Counted from the stretch's first letter, positions 23,576-32,394 are shown. The stretch: 64,000 nucleotides of DNA from Halobaculum saliterrae (GCF_009831625.1 NZ_WUUS01000007.1:1-64000), one strand, 5' to 3'. Notes: generated from the sequence alone by a model not told the origin. Made by a program: numbers and translations.

Positions 23576-24379
23576 TTACGCGCCGAGGCCGGCGGGCGCG
23601 GCCATCGAGGCGCTCTCGTCGTTCGAACCGGTCTGGCTGTCGACGAACTCGTCGTACGTGCCCTGCTCGACGACTATCACCGTGAAGTACATGTTGGAGT
23701 GAGCGACGCCACAGTACTCCGTACAGTAGCCCTGGTAGACGCCCGTCTCCTGTGCGACGGTCTTGAGCGTGTTCGTCTGTCCCGGAATGGCGTCCTGCTT
23801 CAGTCCGAGTTCGGGCACGCTGAAGCCGTGGATCACGTCGTCAGAGGTCGAGGAGAAGTACAGATCTTGCCCCACTGGAACGACTATCACCGGTCCTTCG
23901 ACCCCGTCGGCTTGCGGGACCACCGACGTGTCGATGTCGCTCGCCGTCAGCTCGCTGATGTCGGAGGTCTGATAGTTCATCCGCCAGTTCCACTGGTAGG
24001 CGACGGTCTCGACGTGCACGTCGCCCTCGGCGGGCTCGATCTCCTCGGCACCGGTGTAGGTCACGTCGGGGTTCGCCAGCACGCCGTAGGAGGCGACGCC
24101 GACGAACAGGAGGATGATCGCGGTCGCGACCGTCCACGTGATCTCGAGGCGCCGGTTCTCTCGGGTCGGCGACGGCTCGTCGCTGTCCTTGAACTTCAGG
24201 ACGGTGTAGATGAGAATGACCTCGACGAACAGCGTGATCGGGATCGCGACGTACAACAGGTCCGTGTTCAGTCCGTTGATCAGTTCCGCCGTCGTCGATG
24301 GCTGTGCCGCGACCGGCGTCGCGAACAGCACCAACCCGACGAGCCCGACCAACAGGCTCCCCAGTCGCGTACGCGTCAT
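23576..24379 (-). CDS. coxB: Cytochrome c oxidase-type subunit II (CuA)
   Basis: A 267-residue membrane-anchored subunit. A signal peptide (about 1-25) is followed by two helices (about 38-62 and 78-102) and an extracellular cupredoxin domain. All CuA ligands are present: His184, Cys219, Glu221, Cys223, His227 and Met230 (CTEYCGVAHSNM). This marks a real CuA oxidase subunit and not a quinol-oxidase type. In haloarchaea the electron donor is probably a halocyanin, which is inference. It is divergent from the ctaA-ctaB fusion gene that makes its heme cofactor. Subunit I is not in the window. Confidence 0.95.
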   Translation of the reverse strand: MTRTRLGSLLVGLVGLVLFATPVAAQPSTTAELINGLNTDLLYVAIPITLFVEVILIYTVLKFKDSDEPSPTRENRRLEITWTVATAIILLFVGVASYGVLANPDVTYTGAEEIEPAEGDVHVETVAYQWNWRMNYQTSDISELTASDIDTSVVPQADGVEGPVIVVPVGQDLYFSSTSDDVIHGFSVPELGLKQDAIPGQTNTLKTVAQETGVYQGYCTEYCGVAHSNMYFTVIVVEQGTYDEFVDSQTGSNDESASMAAPAGLGA

Positions 24380-24405
24380 TACAATCGCGGTTGGCGCAGG
24401 CCACG

Positions 24406-24411
24406 TAAATA
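24406..24411 (-). promoter_or_regulatory. TATA box of coxB
   Basis: Minus-strand TATTTA is centred 29 nt from the coxB ATG at 24379. Confidence 0.55.
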
Positions 24412-24540
24412 CCTACTGTTGTCGCGCGAAACACCGGATGGCGGGACCGTGATCCGTGGGCCGGATCCGACCATCTTCCGCTGTGGAACGCGCGGTCGCG
24501 CCGTGACCTCGTTGGGGGGTCGAACGCGGAAAGCGCGGGG

Positions 24541-24548
24541 TTGATATG
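24541..24548 (+). promoter_or_regulatory. TATA-like element of the ctaA-ctaB gene
   Basis: TTGATATG is centred 26 nt before the GTG at 24571. This favours that GTG over an in-frame TTG at 24541. Confidence 0.4.
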
Positions 24549-24570
24549 CGGCGGGTTGCAATGTCGGATA

Positions 24571-26007
24571 GTGATATCGAAGCGGTTCCCGTCACTGCTC
24601 GCGGCCAGCTCGATGGGGGTGTACCTGCTGCTCGTGGTGGGTGCGACCACGGCCGTCACCGACGCCGCCACGGCCTGTACGGCGTGGCCCGCCTGCGGTG
24701 ACGGATTCGCGCCTCCGACGACGGAGGCCGGCTGGATCGCGCTCGGGCACCGGGCGGTGGCGGTCGCCGTCGGCCTCCTCGTCCTCGCGACCGGCGTCGC
24801 GGCCTGGCGTGCTCGCCCGAGTCGTCGGGTCGCGGGAGCGCTCGCGAGCTCGTTCCTCCTGTACCCCGCCCAGTCGCTACTGGGAGCGTACGTCGCGACC
24901 GGCGGCCGAGAGACGCTCGCGGTCGTCGCGGGCGTTCCGGTGACGATGTCGACGGTCCACCTCGCGGGCGGGCTGGCGGTGTTCTTCGGGCTGCTCGCCG
25001 CGCTCGCGTGGGAACTGGAGGCTCGAACCGGCGATCCGGACGACGAGCCCGCGATCGGTCCCGACGGTCCGGAGCCGGCGGCCGAGCCCGTCGCCTCCGA
25101 GGACCGCCCGTCGATCCCCTCCTGGCGTGCGGACCCGGTTCACCGGGGGCGGCTCACGGCCGCGGCGTACTTCCGGCTGATGAAGCCGCGGCTGATGTGG
25201 CTGCTGTGTCTCGTCGCCAGCGCCGCGATGGCGCTGGCCGGCGGCCCCGGGCTCTCGGCGCCGGTCGTCGCGGCGACGCTCGCGGGTGGCGCCCTCTCCA
25301 TCGGGGCGTCGGGCACGTTCAACCACGTGTTCGAGCGCGACATCGACCGGCGGATGCAGCGCACGAGCGACCGGCCGCTGGCCGTCGATCTGGTGTCGGT
25401 GCGCAACGCGACCGCGTTCGGACTCCTGCTCACCGTCGTCTCCGTCGGCCTGTTCGCGTGGGTGAACCCGCTCGCGGCCGTCCTCGGGTTCGTCGCGATC
25501 GTGTTCTACTCGGTCGTGTACACCCTGGTCCTGAAGCCGAACACGGTCCAGAACACCGTCATCGGCGGCGCCGCCGGCGCGCTCCCCGCGCTCATCGGCT
25601 GGGCGGCCGTCACCGGCGAGATCGGCCTCGGGGGGCTCGCGCTGGCGGCGCTCATCTTCCTGTGGACGCCCGCGCACTTCTACAACCTCGCGCTCGCGTA
25701 CAAGGACGACTACGAGCGCGGCGGCTTCCCGATGATGCCCGTCGTGCGCGGCGAGACGACGACGCGGCGTCACATCGTCTGGTACTTCGGCGCGACCTCG
25801 GCGGTCGCCGCGGGGATGGTCGGTCTCGGCCGGCTGGACTGGCTGTACGCGCTGGCTGGGGTCGTCGGCGGCGGCGTGTTCCTGTGGGCGATCGTTCGCC
25901 TCCACTACGAGCGCGACGAGCCCGCGGCGTTCCGGGCGTTCCACGCGTCGAACGCCTACCTCGGTGTCGTCCTGCTGGCGGTCGTCGTCGACGCGCTCGC
26001 GCTGTGA
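24571..26007 (+). CDS. ctaB: Compact heme A synthase (CtaA) domain fused to heme O synthase (CtaB)
   Basis: A 478-residue fusion. Residues 1-150 form a four-helix CtaA-like half: a Cys36/Cys42 pair in the first outer loop, and His60 (GHRAVAVAVG) and His130 (STVHLAGGL) as one heme-ligand pair. A 40-residue acidic linker follows. Residues about 193-478 are protoheme IX farnesyltransferase (UbiA fold), with the prenyl diphosphate motifs FNHVFERDIDRRMQRTSDRP (Asn251, Asp257) and YKDDYERGGFPMM. The protein would farnesylate heme B to heme O and perhaps oxidise it to heme A for the oxidase. It is divergent from coxB and followed by a DUF7546-like gene. Whether the half CtaA is catalytic alone is unknown. 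Confidence 0.92.
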   Translation: MISKRFPSLLAASSMGVYLLLVVGATTAVTDAATACTAWPACGDGFAPPTTEAGWIALGHRAVAVAVGLLVLATGVAAWRARPSRRVAGALASSFLLYPAQSLLGAYVATGGRETLAVVAGVPVTMSTVHLAGGLAVFFGLLAALAWELEARTGDPDDEPAIGPDGPEPAAEPVASEDRPSIPSWRADPVHRGRLTAAAYFRLMKPRLMWLLCLVASAAMALAGGPGLSAPVVAATLAGGALSIGASGTFNHVFERDIDRRMQRTSDRPLAVDLVSVRNATAFGLLLTVVSVGLFAWVNPLAAVLGFVAIVFYSVVYTLVLKPNTVQNTVIGGAAGALPALIGWAAVTGEIGLGGLALAALIFLWTPAHFYNLALAYKDDYERGGFPMMPVVRGETTTRRHIVWYFGATSAVAAGMVGLGRLDWLYALAGVVGGGVFLWAIVRLHYERDEPAAFRAFHASNAYLGVVLLAVVVDALAL

Positions 26008-26032
26008 CCGCGCCGCCACCCCTCGACCGCCC

Positions 26033-26710
26033 ATGAGCACGAACGCGCCACTGACGACCGACATCGATCGCCTCGTCACCCGTCGGACCCTGCTGGTCGC
26101 GGCGCTGGTGGTCAACGTCGAGCTCGCGGCCGTCCTCGCGTACTTCTCGCTCACGACCGCCAGCCTCACCTCGCCGTTGTTCACACTGTACGGACTGATC
26201 TGGGTCAACCTCGCGCTCGTCGTGTTCGCGCGCTACCGGCCGCCCACGGCCGACGCTCGGACGCGTCGCCGTGCGCTCGCCGTCGCCGTCGGGTACGCCC
26301 TCCTGTTGGCCGTCTTCGGCGGCGTCGTCGGCGTCGCGCCGCCGCGGACGACGCCGGGCGTGGAGATAGCGTTGCTTCCACCCGGATGGGGACCGGCGCT
26401 CGTCGTCAACGCCGGCGTCGCCGCCGCGATACTCATGCCGGCGAAGGTGCTCGGCTACGCCGCACTCGCGTACCTCCTGTACGGAGCGGTTGTCGATGCG
26501 GCCGGCGCGGGCGTCGCCGGCGCGCTCGGGCTGTTCTCGTGTCTGTCGTGCTCGCTGCCGATCCTCGCCGGCGCCGTGGCGTCGCTCCTCGGCGGCGGCG
26601 CGGTCGTCGCGGCGGCGGTGACCGGGATCGGTTACGGCCCGTCGACGCTCGTGTTCGTCGTCACCGTCGCGCTGCTGTGGTGGCGGCCCGGACTCGATTC
26701 GGTCCGGTAG
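26033..26710 (+). CDS. DUF7546-like membrane protein downstream of ctaB
   Basis: A 225-residue polytopic membrane protein with six or seven helices. One holds a CLSCSLPILAG motif (Cys-x-x-Cys inside a helix start) that could bind copper or act in redox. It starts 25 nt after the ctaA-ctaB stop and shares its strand, so a joint transcript and a role in oxidase or heme assembly are plausible. The name DUF7546 is from memory of haloarchaeal neighbourhoods. Similar CxxC membrane proteins include thiol or copper carriers. Confidence 0.75.
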   Translation: MSTNAPLTTDIDRLVTRRTLLVAALVVNVELAAVLAYFSLTTASLTSPLFTLYGLIWVNLALVVFARYRPPTADARTRRRALAVAVGYALLLAVFGGVVGVAPPRTTPGVEIALLPPGWGPALVVNAGVAAAILMPAKVLGYAALAYLLYGAVVDAAGAGVAGALGLFSCLSCSLPILAGAVASLLGGGAVVAAAVTGIGYGPSTLVFVVTVALLWWRPGLDSVR

Positions 26711-26812
26711 CGGTCGTGGGGGGTCGCCGATCCGTCGACGTGAGGAACGGGCGGGGGGGCGGCAGCCGTCGGCGTCGGACTTACCCTGTCGGCGCCCGTA
26801 GACGGGTCGTAC

Positions 26813-27055
26813 ATGCCACAAGTCGAGATAGAGTACTGCGTGCCGTGCGGGATGTTGGAGCGTGCACAGGACGTCCAGGCGGCGATCCTCGAGGAGTTCG
26901 GAATGGAGGTCGAGTCCGTCTCGCTGGTCACCGGCGACGGCGGGGTGTTCGAGGTCCGCGCTGACGGCGAGGTCGTGTTCGACAAGGAGTCCGACGAGTT
27001 CGACGTGGACGCCATCGTCGAATCCGTCGGCGGCCACGTCGGCGCGGCCGCCTGA
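26813..27055 (+). CDS. SelT/SelW/SelH (Rdx) family protein
   Basis: An 80-residue thioredoxin-like protein: VEIEYCVPCGML holds the Cys9-x-x-Cys12 redox pair, and the end GEVVFDKESDEFDVDAIVE is the family's conserved second half. Cys replaces the selenocysteine of animal SelW/SelT. It is probably a small thiol oxidoreductase in the cytoplasm. Single gene, with no neighbours that clarify its partner. Confidence 0.9.
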   Translation: MPQVEIEYCVPCGMLERAQDVQAAILEEFGMEVESVSLVTGDGGVFEVRADGEVVFDKESDEFDVDAIVESVGGHVGAAA

Positions 27056-27141
27056 GGACCGGGAACCCACCGGCGGCGACCGCCGCGGCGCTCACTCGAT
27101 CTTGTGTCGTCTGACGGATCGCTCCAGCGCCGTCTGGCGGC

Positions 27142-27870
27142 TCACTCTCCCGCGAGCCGCGCGAACAGGTGCGTCCACGCGCCGGCGTCGTCGTCCGCGA
27201 CGGTGTCGTCGAGCACGCGCTCGTCGGTCACCCGGAACCCGGCCTCGCGGAGCTGCTCGCGGGTGCGGTCGAGCCCGGGGAACGACCACGCCATCAGCTC
27301 GCCCGCGCCGAGCCAGTCCTCGTTCGCGCCCGACCACCCGTCCTCGTCGGCGGCGGCCGTGAGATAGAGCCGACCGCCCGGGCGGACCACGCGGGCGAAC
27401 TCCTGGAAGACCGTCGGATGCTCGGACACCGGAACGTGGATCACCGAGTGGAGGGCGGTGACGGCGTCGACGGCGTTCGACGCGACCGGGAGCCGCGTCA
27501 GGTCGCCCCGGACCAGCGCCGTGTCGGTCCGGTCGTCCGCGAGGTTCAGCATCGATGTCGACAGGTCGACGCCGATCGAGTCGACGTCCCCCGCGACGCG
27601 GTTCAACACCGGAGTCCCCTGTCCGCATCCGGCGTCGAGGAGTCGGTCACCAGCCGAGAGGTCGGCGAGGAACGACTCGACGAGCGGCGCCTCGGGTTCG
27701 TCGCGCTCGCGCCGATAGTCCTCCGCCATCCCGTCGTACCCGTCGCGAACCGCCGCGCGCTGAGTGTGTGGATCGACATCGGGTGCGGTGTCGTCGTCCG
27801 CGGTCGGGGCGGGATCGTCCGACTCGGCGGCGGACCCCTCGGCAGCCCCGACGGAGGGCTCGTCGTCCAT
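27142..27870 (-). CDS. SAM-dependent methyltransferase (class I, UbiE/type 11)
   Basis: A 242-residue Rossmann-fold methyltransferase. After an acidic 45-residue N-terminal tail come motif I LLDAGCGQGTP, motif II DSIGVDLSTSML, motif III VRGDLTRLPVASNAVDAVTA and motif post III VVRPGGRLYLTAA. These define a methyltransferase 11 domain; the substrate is not readable. I chose the ATG at 27870 because the 14 residues before it are basic and hydrophobic, unlike the acidic tail. No operon partner. Confidence 0.88.
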   Translation of the reverse strand: MDDEPSVGAAEGSAAESDDPAPTADDDTAPDVDPHTQRAAVRDGYDGMAEDYRRERDEPEAPLVESFLADLSAGDRLLDAGCGQGTPVLNRVAGDVDSIGVDLSTSMLNLADDRTDTALVRGDLTRLPVASNAVDAVTALHSVIHVPVSEHPTVFQEFARVVRPGGRLYLTAAADEDGWSGANEDWLGAGELMAWSFPGLDRTREQLREAGFRVTDERVLDDTVADDDAGAWTHLFARLAGE

Positions 27871-27975
27871 GGGCTGGCGTCCGGCCGGGATGACAAAGGA
27901 GTTCGGGCGCATCGGGAGTCGATCACACCCGCCGACGTGATCGGTTCGATACGTGCCCCGGTGGAATTATGACCC

Positions 27976-28257
27976 ATGAGCTCGCGACGACCGGGCATGG
28001 CGGGGGGACCGATCGAGCCGTGGGGCTCGGCGTCGACGCCGAGTGACGCCGTCAGGGACGCGCTCACGGGCGAGATCGGCGGCTTCCTCGCGCTCGGGGC
28101 GACGCTCTCGCCGGTCGGGATGCTGGACGCGTGTCACGGCTGGCTCGTCGGTGCGGGCGTCGACCCCGCGACGGCCGCCGCCGCGCTCGTCGTCGCCGCG
28201 GTCGTCCGGTGGGCCGTCGGGGTCTCGTTGTTCGCGACGCGGGCGGTCGAGTGGTGA
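27976..28257 (+). CDS. Small hypothetical protein with one or two membrane helices
   Basis: A 93-residue protein. The N-terminal 35 residues are polar, followed by hydrophobic segments at about 36-52 and 62-88 (TAAAALVVAAVVRWAVGVSLF). No motif or family is recognised. It lies 120 nt upstream of the ABC exporter genes on the same strand. The coding potential is fair but the gene could be over-called. Confidence 0.5.
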   Translation: MSSRRPGMAGGPIEPWGSASTPSDAVRDALTGEIGGFLALGATLSPVGMLDACHGWLVGAGVDPATAAAALVVAAVVRWAVGVSLFATRAVEW

Positions 28258-28377
28258 GCGCCCGATCAACAGCCATCCGACGGACCCATCGCGCCGGCGC
28301 TGTCGCCGCGGCGGCCCGGCCCCGCCCCGGACGCCGCCTTCGGCACCCTTACTTCCGCGAGGTCCCGACTCGACTCC

Positions 28378-29373
28378 ATGAACGACGCGACGGTCGTCCG
28401 CGCCGTCGACGCGCGCAAGTCCTACGACGGGACGGTCGCGCTCGACGGCGTCTCGCTCGACGTACACGAGGGGGAGGTGTTCGGCCTGATCGGCCCGAAC
28501 GGCGCCGGGAAGACGACGCTCGTGCGCGCGCTCACGGGGACGGCTGACGCCGAGGGGACGCTCGAACTGTTCGGGGACGCCGCGGGCGACTCGGACCGGT
28601 CCCGGATCGGACTGCTCCCGCAGGAGTTCGGGCCGCCCGAGCGCCTGACCGCCCGCGAACTCGTCGCGTACTACGGGGGTCTCTACGACGAGTCGCTCCC
28701 GGTCGACGACGTGCTCGCGGACGTGGGGCTGGCGGACGACGCCGATACGTGGTACGAGAACCTCTCGGGCGGTCAGAAGCGCCGCGTGTGCGTCGCGACC
28801 GCGCTCGTGAACGACCCCGACGTGCTGTTCCTCGACGAGCCGACGACCGGCATCGACCCCGCCGGGCGGCGCGCGCTGTGGGGACTGCTCGACTCGCTCG
28901 CCGACAGCGGGGTGACCGTGTTCCTGACGAGCCACTCGATGGAGGAGGTCGAGCGGCTCGCCGACCGCGTCGGGCTGTTGCGCGACGGGGAACTCGTCGC
29001 CGTCGGAACGCCCGCGGAGTTGGTGGCCGAGCACGGCGGGCCCGCCCGCTTCGTCGTCGCCGGTCCCGACGTCGAGGCGGGCGCCGACCCGCTCCGGGAC
29101 GCCGGCTTCGCCGTCGAGGTCGGCACCGACGAGCTCGTGCTCGGCGACGTGACGCCCGCCGAGTTGGGTGACGCCGTGACCGCGCTCGCCGACGCGAGCG
29201 TCGGCTACGAGTCACTCACGTGGACCGAGCCGACGCTGGAGGACGTGTACCTCCGACTGACCGGCGAGACGTTCGAGGGAACGTTCACGCCCGGCGCCAG
29301 CGCGGTCGGGGCCGCCGCGGACGGCGTCGCCGGCGACAGCGACTCGGCCCCGGCCGCGGAGGTGGAGCGGTGA
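28378..29373 (+). CDS. ABC transporter ATP-binding protein (ABC-2 exporter type)
   Basis: A 331-residue ATPase with Walker A GPNGAGKTT (39-47, Lys45), signature LSGGQKRRV, Walker B VLFLDEPTTG and H-loop TSHSMEE, in the usual order. The C-terminal 100 residues, including the TEPTLEDVYLRLTGE stretch, are typical of the DRA/NatA-like ATPases that pair with ABC-2 permeases for drug, Na+ or polysaccharide export. Its TGA overlaps the permease GTG (GTGA), so both are made from one transcript. The substrate is unknown. Confidence 0.93.
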   Translation: MNDATVVRAVDARKSYDGTVALDGVSLDVHEGEVFGLIGPNGAGKTTLVRALTGTADAEGTLELFGDAAGDSDRSRIGLLPQEFGPPERLTARELVAYYGGLYDESLPVDDVLADVGLADDADTWYENLSGGQKRRVCVATALVNDPDVLFLDEPTTGIDPAGRRALWGLLDSLADSGVTVFLTSHSMEEVERLADRVGLLRDGELVAVGTPAELVAEHGGPARFVVAGPDVEAGADPLRDAGFAVEVGTDELVLGDVTPAELGDAVTALADASVGYESLTWTEPTLEDVYLRLTGETFEGTFTPGASAVGAAADGVAGDSDSAPAAEVER

Positions 29374-30149
29374 GCCGTGCCGGGCGGATCCGTGCGGAGA
29401 CGGCGGCCGCGGCGCGGTCGTTCCTCCGACGCCGGACGGCGGTGATATTCACGTTCTTCTTCCCGCTGCTGCTCGTGCTCATCTTCGGCGTCCTCGTGCG
29501 GACCCAGCCGGGCGGCGGCGGGCTGTTCGCCCGCCCGGACGCGTACTACCTCCCCGGCTATCTCGCGACGGTCGTGCTGTTCACGCCGCTGTCGCGGATC
29601 GGCTCGGAGATCGCCCGGCACCGCGACGGCCACCGCTTCGAGAAGCTGGCGACGACGCCGCTGACGCGGGCGGAGTGGCTGCTGGCACACACGCTCGTCA
29701 ACGTCGGCGTCATCGGAGTCGCCTCGCTGCTCGTGTTCGGACTCGTGACGCTCGTCACCGGCGCGGACATCCCGGTGTCGGGCGACCTGCTCCTGTTGGT
29801 CCCGTTCGTCGCGCTCGCGGTCGTGCTGTTCTGCGGTATCGGGGCCGTGCTCGGCCGCGTGTCGGACTCGCAGGACGGCGTCATCGCCGCCTCGAACTCG
29901 GTGGCGCTGCCGCTGCTGTTCCTCTCCGACACGTTCGTCTCGCCGGACCTCCTGCCCGACTGGTTCCTCCCCGCGGTGAACCTCTCGCCGCTGACGTACT
30001 TCTCGCGCGGCGTCCGCGCGGTGACGTTCGCGGCGCCCGACGGGGCCGGGCTGGCGGGCGTCGGTGCGGTCGGGAACCTCGCGATCCTCGCGGTGCTCTC
30101 GGTCGTGTGCTTCGCCGTCGGCGCGGCGGCGGTGCCGCGCGGGGAGTGA
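29370..30149 (+). CDS. ABC-2 type transporter permease
   Basis: A 259-residue permease with six membrane helices. An N-terminal amphipathic segment (ARSFLRRRTAVIFTFFFPLLL) is followed by EIARHRDGHRFEKLATTPLT, the cytoplasmic coupling region of ABC-2 permeases, and the membrane core with NLSPLTYFSRGVRAV. It starts with GTG overlapping the ATPase stop by 4 nt. Together they form a two-gene exporter. The extracellular loop is small, which argues against a large-antigen role. Confidence 0.92.
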   Translation: MSRAGRIRAETAAAARSFLRRRTAVIFTFFFPLLLVLIFGVLVRTQPGGGGLFARPDAYYLPGYLATVVLFTPLSRIGSEIARHRDGHRFEKLATTPLTRAEWLLAHTLVNVGVIGVASLLVFGLVTLVTGADIPVSGDLLLLVPFVALAVVLFCGIGAVLGRVSDSQDGVIAASNSVALPLLFLSDTFVSPDLLPDWFLPAVNLSPLTYFSRGVRAVTFAAPDGAGLAGVGAVGNLAILAVLSVVCFAVGAAAVPRGE

Positions 30150-30188
30150 GGCGTCCGGCGGTCGGCGACGGACCGGTCATCCGTCGGC

Positions 30189-30194
30189 TTTATT
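30189..30194 (+). promoter_or_regulatory. TATA box of the KDPG aldolase gene
   Basis: TTTATT is centred 27 nt before the ATG at 30219. Confidence 0.6.
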
Positions 30195-30218
30195 CTCCGC
30201 GGCGAGGTTCACTCGCGT

Positions 30219-30863
30219 ATGAGTACCACCGATGCGTTCGCGACGATGCGCGATTCGGGCGTCGTCGCGGTGCTTCGCGGCGCCGAGCCCGAGACCGTCG
30301 TCGACACCGCCGAGGCGCTCGTCGCCGGCGGCGTGACGGCGCTGGAGGTCACGGCCGACACCGCGGGCGCGACCGACATGATCGCCACCCTCTCCGAGGA
30401 ACTGGGCGACGACGCGCTCGTCGGCGCCGGCACCGTCCTCGACAGCGAGACGGCACGCGCTGCCATCGCCGCCGGTGCGGAGTTCGTCGTCTCCCCGTCC
30501 TTCGATGAGGGCGTCGTGGAGACGTGCAACCGCTACGGCGTGCTGTGCGCGCCGGGCGTGATGACCCCGACGGAGGCCGTCGAGGCGTACGAGGCCGGCG
30601 CCGAGGTGGTAAAGGTGTTCCCGGCGAAGACCGTCGGCCCGGACCACGTCGCCGCGCTGAAGGGCCCGCTCGGTCACCTGGAGATCATGCCCACAGGCGG
30701 CGTCTCCCCCGATAACGCCGGCGACTACATCGAGGCCGGCGCCGTCTGCGTCGGCGCGGGTTCGGCGCTGGTCGACCGCGACCTCGTCGAGGCGGGGGAC
30801 TTCGACGCCATCACCGAGCGCGCCGAGGCGTTCCGCGAGGTCATCGAGGCGGCCCGGGAGTAA
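30219..30863 (+). CDS. eda: 2-keto-3-deoxy-6-phosphogluconate / 4-hydroxy-2-oxoglutarate aldolase
   Basis: A 214-residue class I aldolase of the bacterial Eda type and usual length. The Schiff-base lysine is Lys132 in EVVKVFPAK; GAGTVLDSE and the phosphate-binding MPTGGVSPDN and VGAGSALV loops are present. It splits KDPG into pyruvate and glyceraldehyde 3-phosphate in the semi-phosphorylative Entner-Doudoroff pathway used by haloarchaea for glucose. A role with 4-hydroxy-2-oxoglutarate is also possible. It is leaderless, judged by the TATA box. No other sugar gene is adjacent. Confidence 0.92.
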   Translation: MSTTDAFATMRDSGVVAVLRGAEPETVVDTAEALVAGGVTALEVTADTAGATDMIATLSEELGDDALVGAGTVLDSETARAAIAAGAEFVVSPSFDEGVVETCNRYGVLCAPGVMTPTEAVEAYEAGAEVVKVFPAKTVGPDHVAALKGPLGHLEIMPTGGVSPDNAGDYIEAGAVCVGAGSALVDRDLVEAGDFDAITERAEAFREVIEAARE

Positions 30864-30904
30864 GGGCCGAAGGCTATTCGTCGCCGCCGGCTGTCGGGTC
30901 GCGT

Positions 30905-31267
30905 ATGTCCCGCCCCGCCGGACTCGTCTTCTTCCGCACCGCGAACCGCGAGCGCGTCGTCGACTGGTATCGCGAGGTCGTCGACTGCGCGGTGTGGCTC
31001 GAACAGCCGGGCTGTACGATACTCGAACGCGGCGACTTCCGGTTCGGTCTCTGTGACGCCGACGAGGGCGACACCGAGACCGAGGGTATCCTCACGTTCG
31101 TCTACCCGGACCGCGCGGGCGTCGACCGGATGCACGACCGCGTCGGCGACGCCGCCCGCGAGGAGCCGCACGTGAACGAGCGCTACGAGATCTACCAGTT
31201 CTTCGCGACGGACCCGGACGGCCGGACCGCCGAGTTCCAGACGTTCCTCCACGACCTGCCGGAGTGA
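30905..31267 (+). CDS. VOC (glyoxalase/dioxygenase) superfamily protein
   Basis: A 120-residue single VOC unit: AGLVFFRTANRERVVDWYRE, followed by GDFRFGLCDAD and FFATDPDGRTAEFQTFL near the C-terminus with the typical Asp-Pro-Asp-Gly and terminal Glu. It could act as a small metal-dependent lyase or binding protein. It follows the aldolase gene by 41 nt on the same strand and may share its transcript. Substrate unknown. Confidence 0.87.
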   Translation: MSRPAGLVFFRTANRERVVDWYREVVDCAVWLEQPGCTILERGDFRFGLCDADEGDTETEGILTFVYPDRAGVDRMHDRVGDAAREEPHVNERYEIYQFFATDPDGRTAEFQTFLHDLPE

Positions 31268-31312
31268 CCACACCGTCCCGTCCGCGCGCCGTCCAGGGCG
31301 CGGCTCGGGCGT

Positions 31313-31759
31313 TCATCCGTCGGGTGCGCGGACGGTCGTGACCGGGATCGGCGAGCGCCGGACCAGCGCTCGGGCGACGTCGCCGATGAGGAACTCGGCG
31401 AACCGGGACTGACTGTTCGCGCCGACGACGATCAGGTCGACCCCGTACTCCTCGGCGACCGTGAGGGTCATCTCCGAGACGCGGCCGACGGCGACGGCGG
31501 TGTCGACGGACGCCCCGTACTCCTCGGCGACGGCCTCGGCGTCGGCGAACAGGTCTGCCGCATGCGCTCGACGCTCTGTGAGCCAGTCCTCCCACTGTCC
31601 GGGGTGGTCACCCCACCCGGTCGAGGCCGTGTCGTCGGTGTGTTCGTCGACGACGTAGAGGACGGTGATCCGGCCGCCGGCGAACTCGTCACAGGCGTAC
31701 CGCAGCGCCTCGACCGAAAGCGGCGAGCCATTGTAGGGCACCAGCACGTGTTCGGGCAT
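31313..31759 (-). CDS. Universal stress protein (UspA) domain protein
   Basis: A 148-residue UspA fold: MPEHVLVPYNGSPLSVEALRYA at the start, ITVLYVVDE as second strand, and VDLIVVGANSQSRFAEFLIG with RSPIPVTTVR at the end. The ATP-binding G-x2-G-x9-G(S/T) pattern is degenerate (GANSQS), so it is probably a non-ATP-binding type. Haloarchaea carry many such single-domain proteins; none of the neighbours points to a particular stress. Confidence 0.9.
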   Translation of the reverse strand: MPEHVLVPYNGSPLSVEALRYACDEFAGGRITVLYVVDEHTDDTASTGWGDHPGQWEDWLTERRAHAADLFADAEAVAEEYGASVDTAVAVGRVSEMTLTVAEEYGVDLIVVGANSQSRFAEFLIGDVARALVRRSPIPVTTVRAPDG

Positions 31760-31825
31760 ACCAGTCGCTACGGCGGCCGCGGGCTAACCCGCCGCGACCG
31801 TTCCAGCCCCGCCGGAAGCGACGAC

Positions 31826-32341
31826 TCACTCCTCGGCGCGGTCCCGGTGGACCGACTCCTCGTCGATCCAGTAGACGTACGTCTGCGTGAACCAGTCGGC
31901 GTGGACGACCGTCGAGGTGGCGGTGCCGTCGGCGGTCGACTCGCCGCCGGTGTTCGAGTAGGCGGTGCAGGTGACGACCGCCCGCCAGGCGTCGCCGCGA
32001 CGCTCGACGGCGTCGAGTTCGCACTCGGCGGACACCTCGCTGGTCTCGTCGTACCAGAGGCTGTTGTACACGAAGCGGTACTCGTACGTCCGGGCGAACG
32101 ACCCGACCGAGGACTCGTTCAGCGCCGACGGGCGCTCCGGGGGGTCCTTCGGCCCGTCGGGCCAGTCGATCGACTTCCCGGGGAGCGGCGTCGACGCGGC
32201 CGTCGCGGTCGTGCCGTCAGCGGACGTCGCCGCCGGCGATCCGTCGCCGGTCGTGGGGGTGCCGGGCGCCGCGAGACAGCCGCTCGTCACGAGGAGGGCG
32301 ACGGTTACCGCCGCGATGAGGGCTCGACTGCGGGGACACAT
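31826..32341 (-). CDS. Putative lipoprotein
   Basis: A 171-residue exported protein. The signal peptide ends in a lipobox LVTSGCLA (Cys22), followed by a Thr/Ser/Gly/Pro-rich linker (about 23-55). The domain that follows has two Trp/Tyr-rich strands (YEYRFVYNSLWYDE and DWFTQTYVYWIDEE) and Cys residues that could form a disulfide (SAECELD, VVTCTAY). This suggests a small extracellular beta domain anchored to the membrane. No family is recognised. The gap to the DUF2071 gene upstream is 53 nt on the same strand. Confidence 0.8.
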   Translation of the reverse strand: MCPRSRALIAAVTVALLVTSGCLAAPGTPTTGDGSPAATSADGTTATAASTPLPGKSIDWPDGPKDPPERPSALNESSVGSFARTYEYRFVYNSLWYDETSEVSAECELDAVERRGDAWRAVVTCTAYSNTGGESTADGTATSTVVHADWFTQTYVYWIDEESVHRDRAEE

Positions 32342-32394
32342 GCGTCCGGAACACCCGGGCCGGCCGTCAAGTGCCTTGTGTCGATATCGCCCCG

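Noticed and set aside
24541-24570. Longer ctaA-ctaB start at TTG 24541
   Set aside because: It overlaps the predicted TATA element, and the added residues are not membrane-like. The GTG at 24571 begins just before the first helix.
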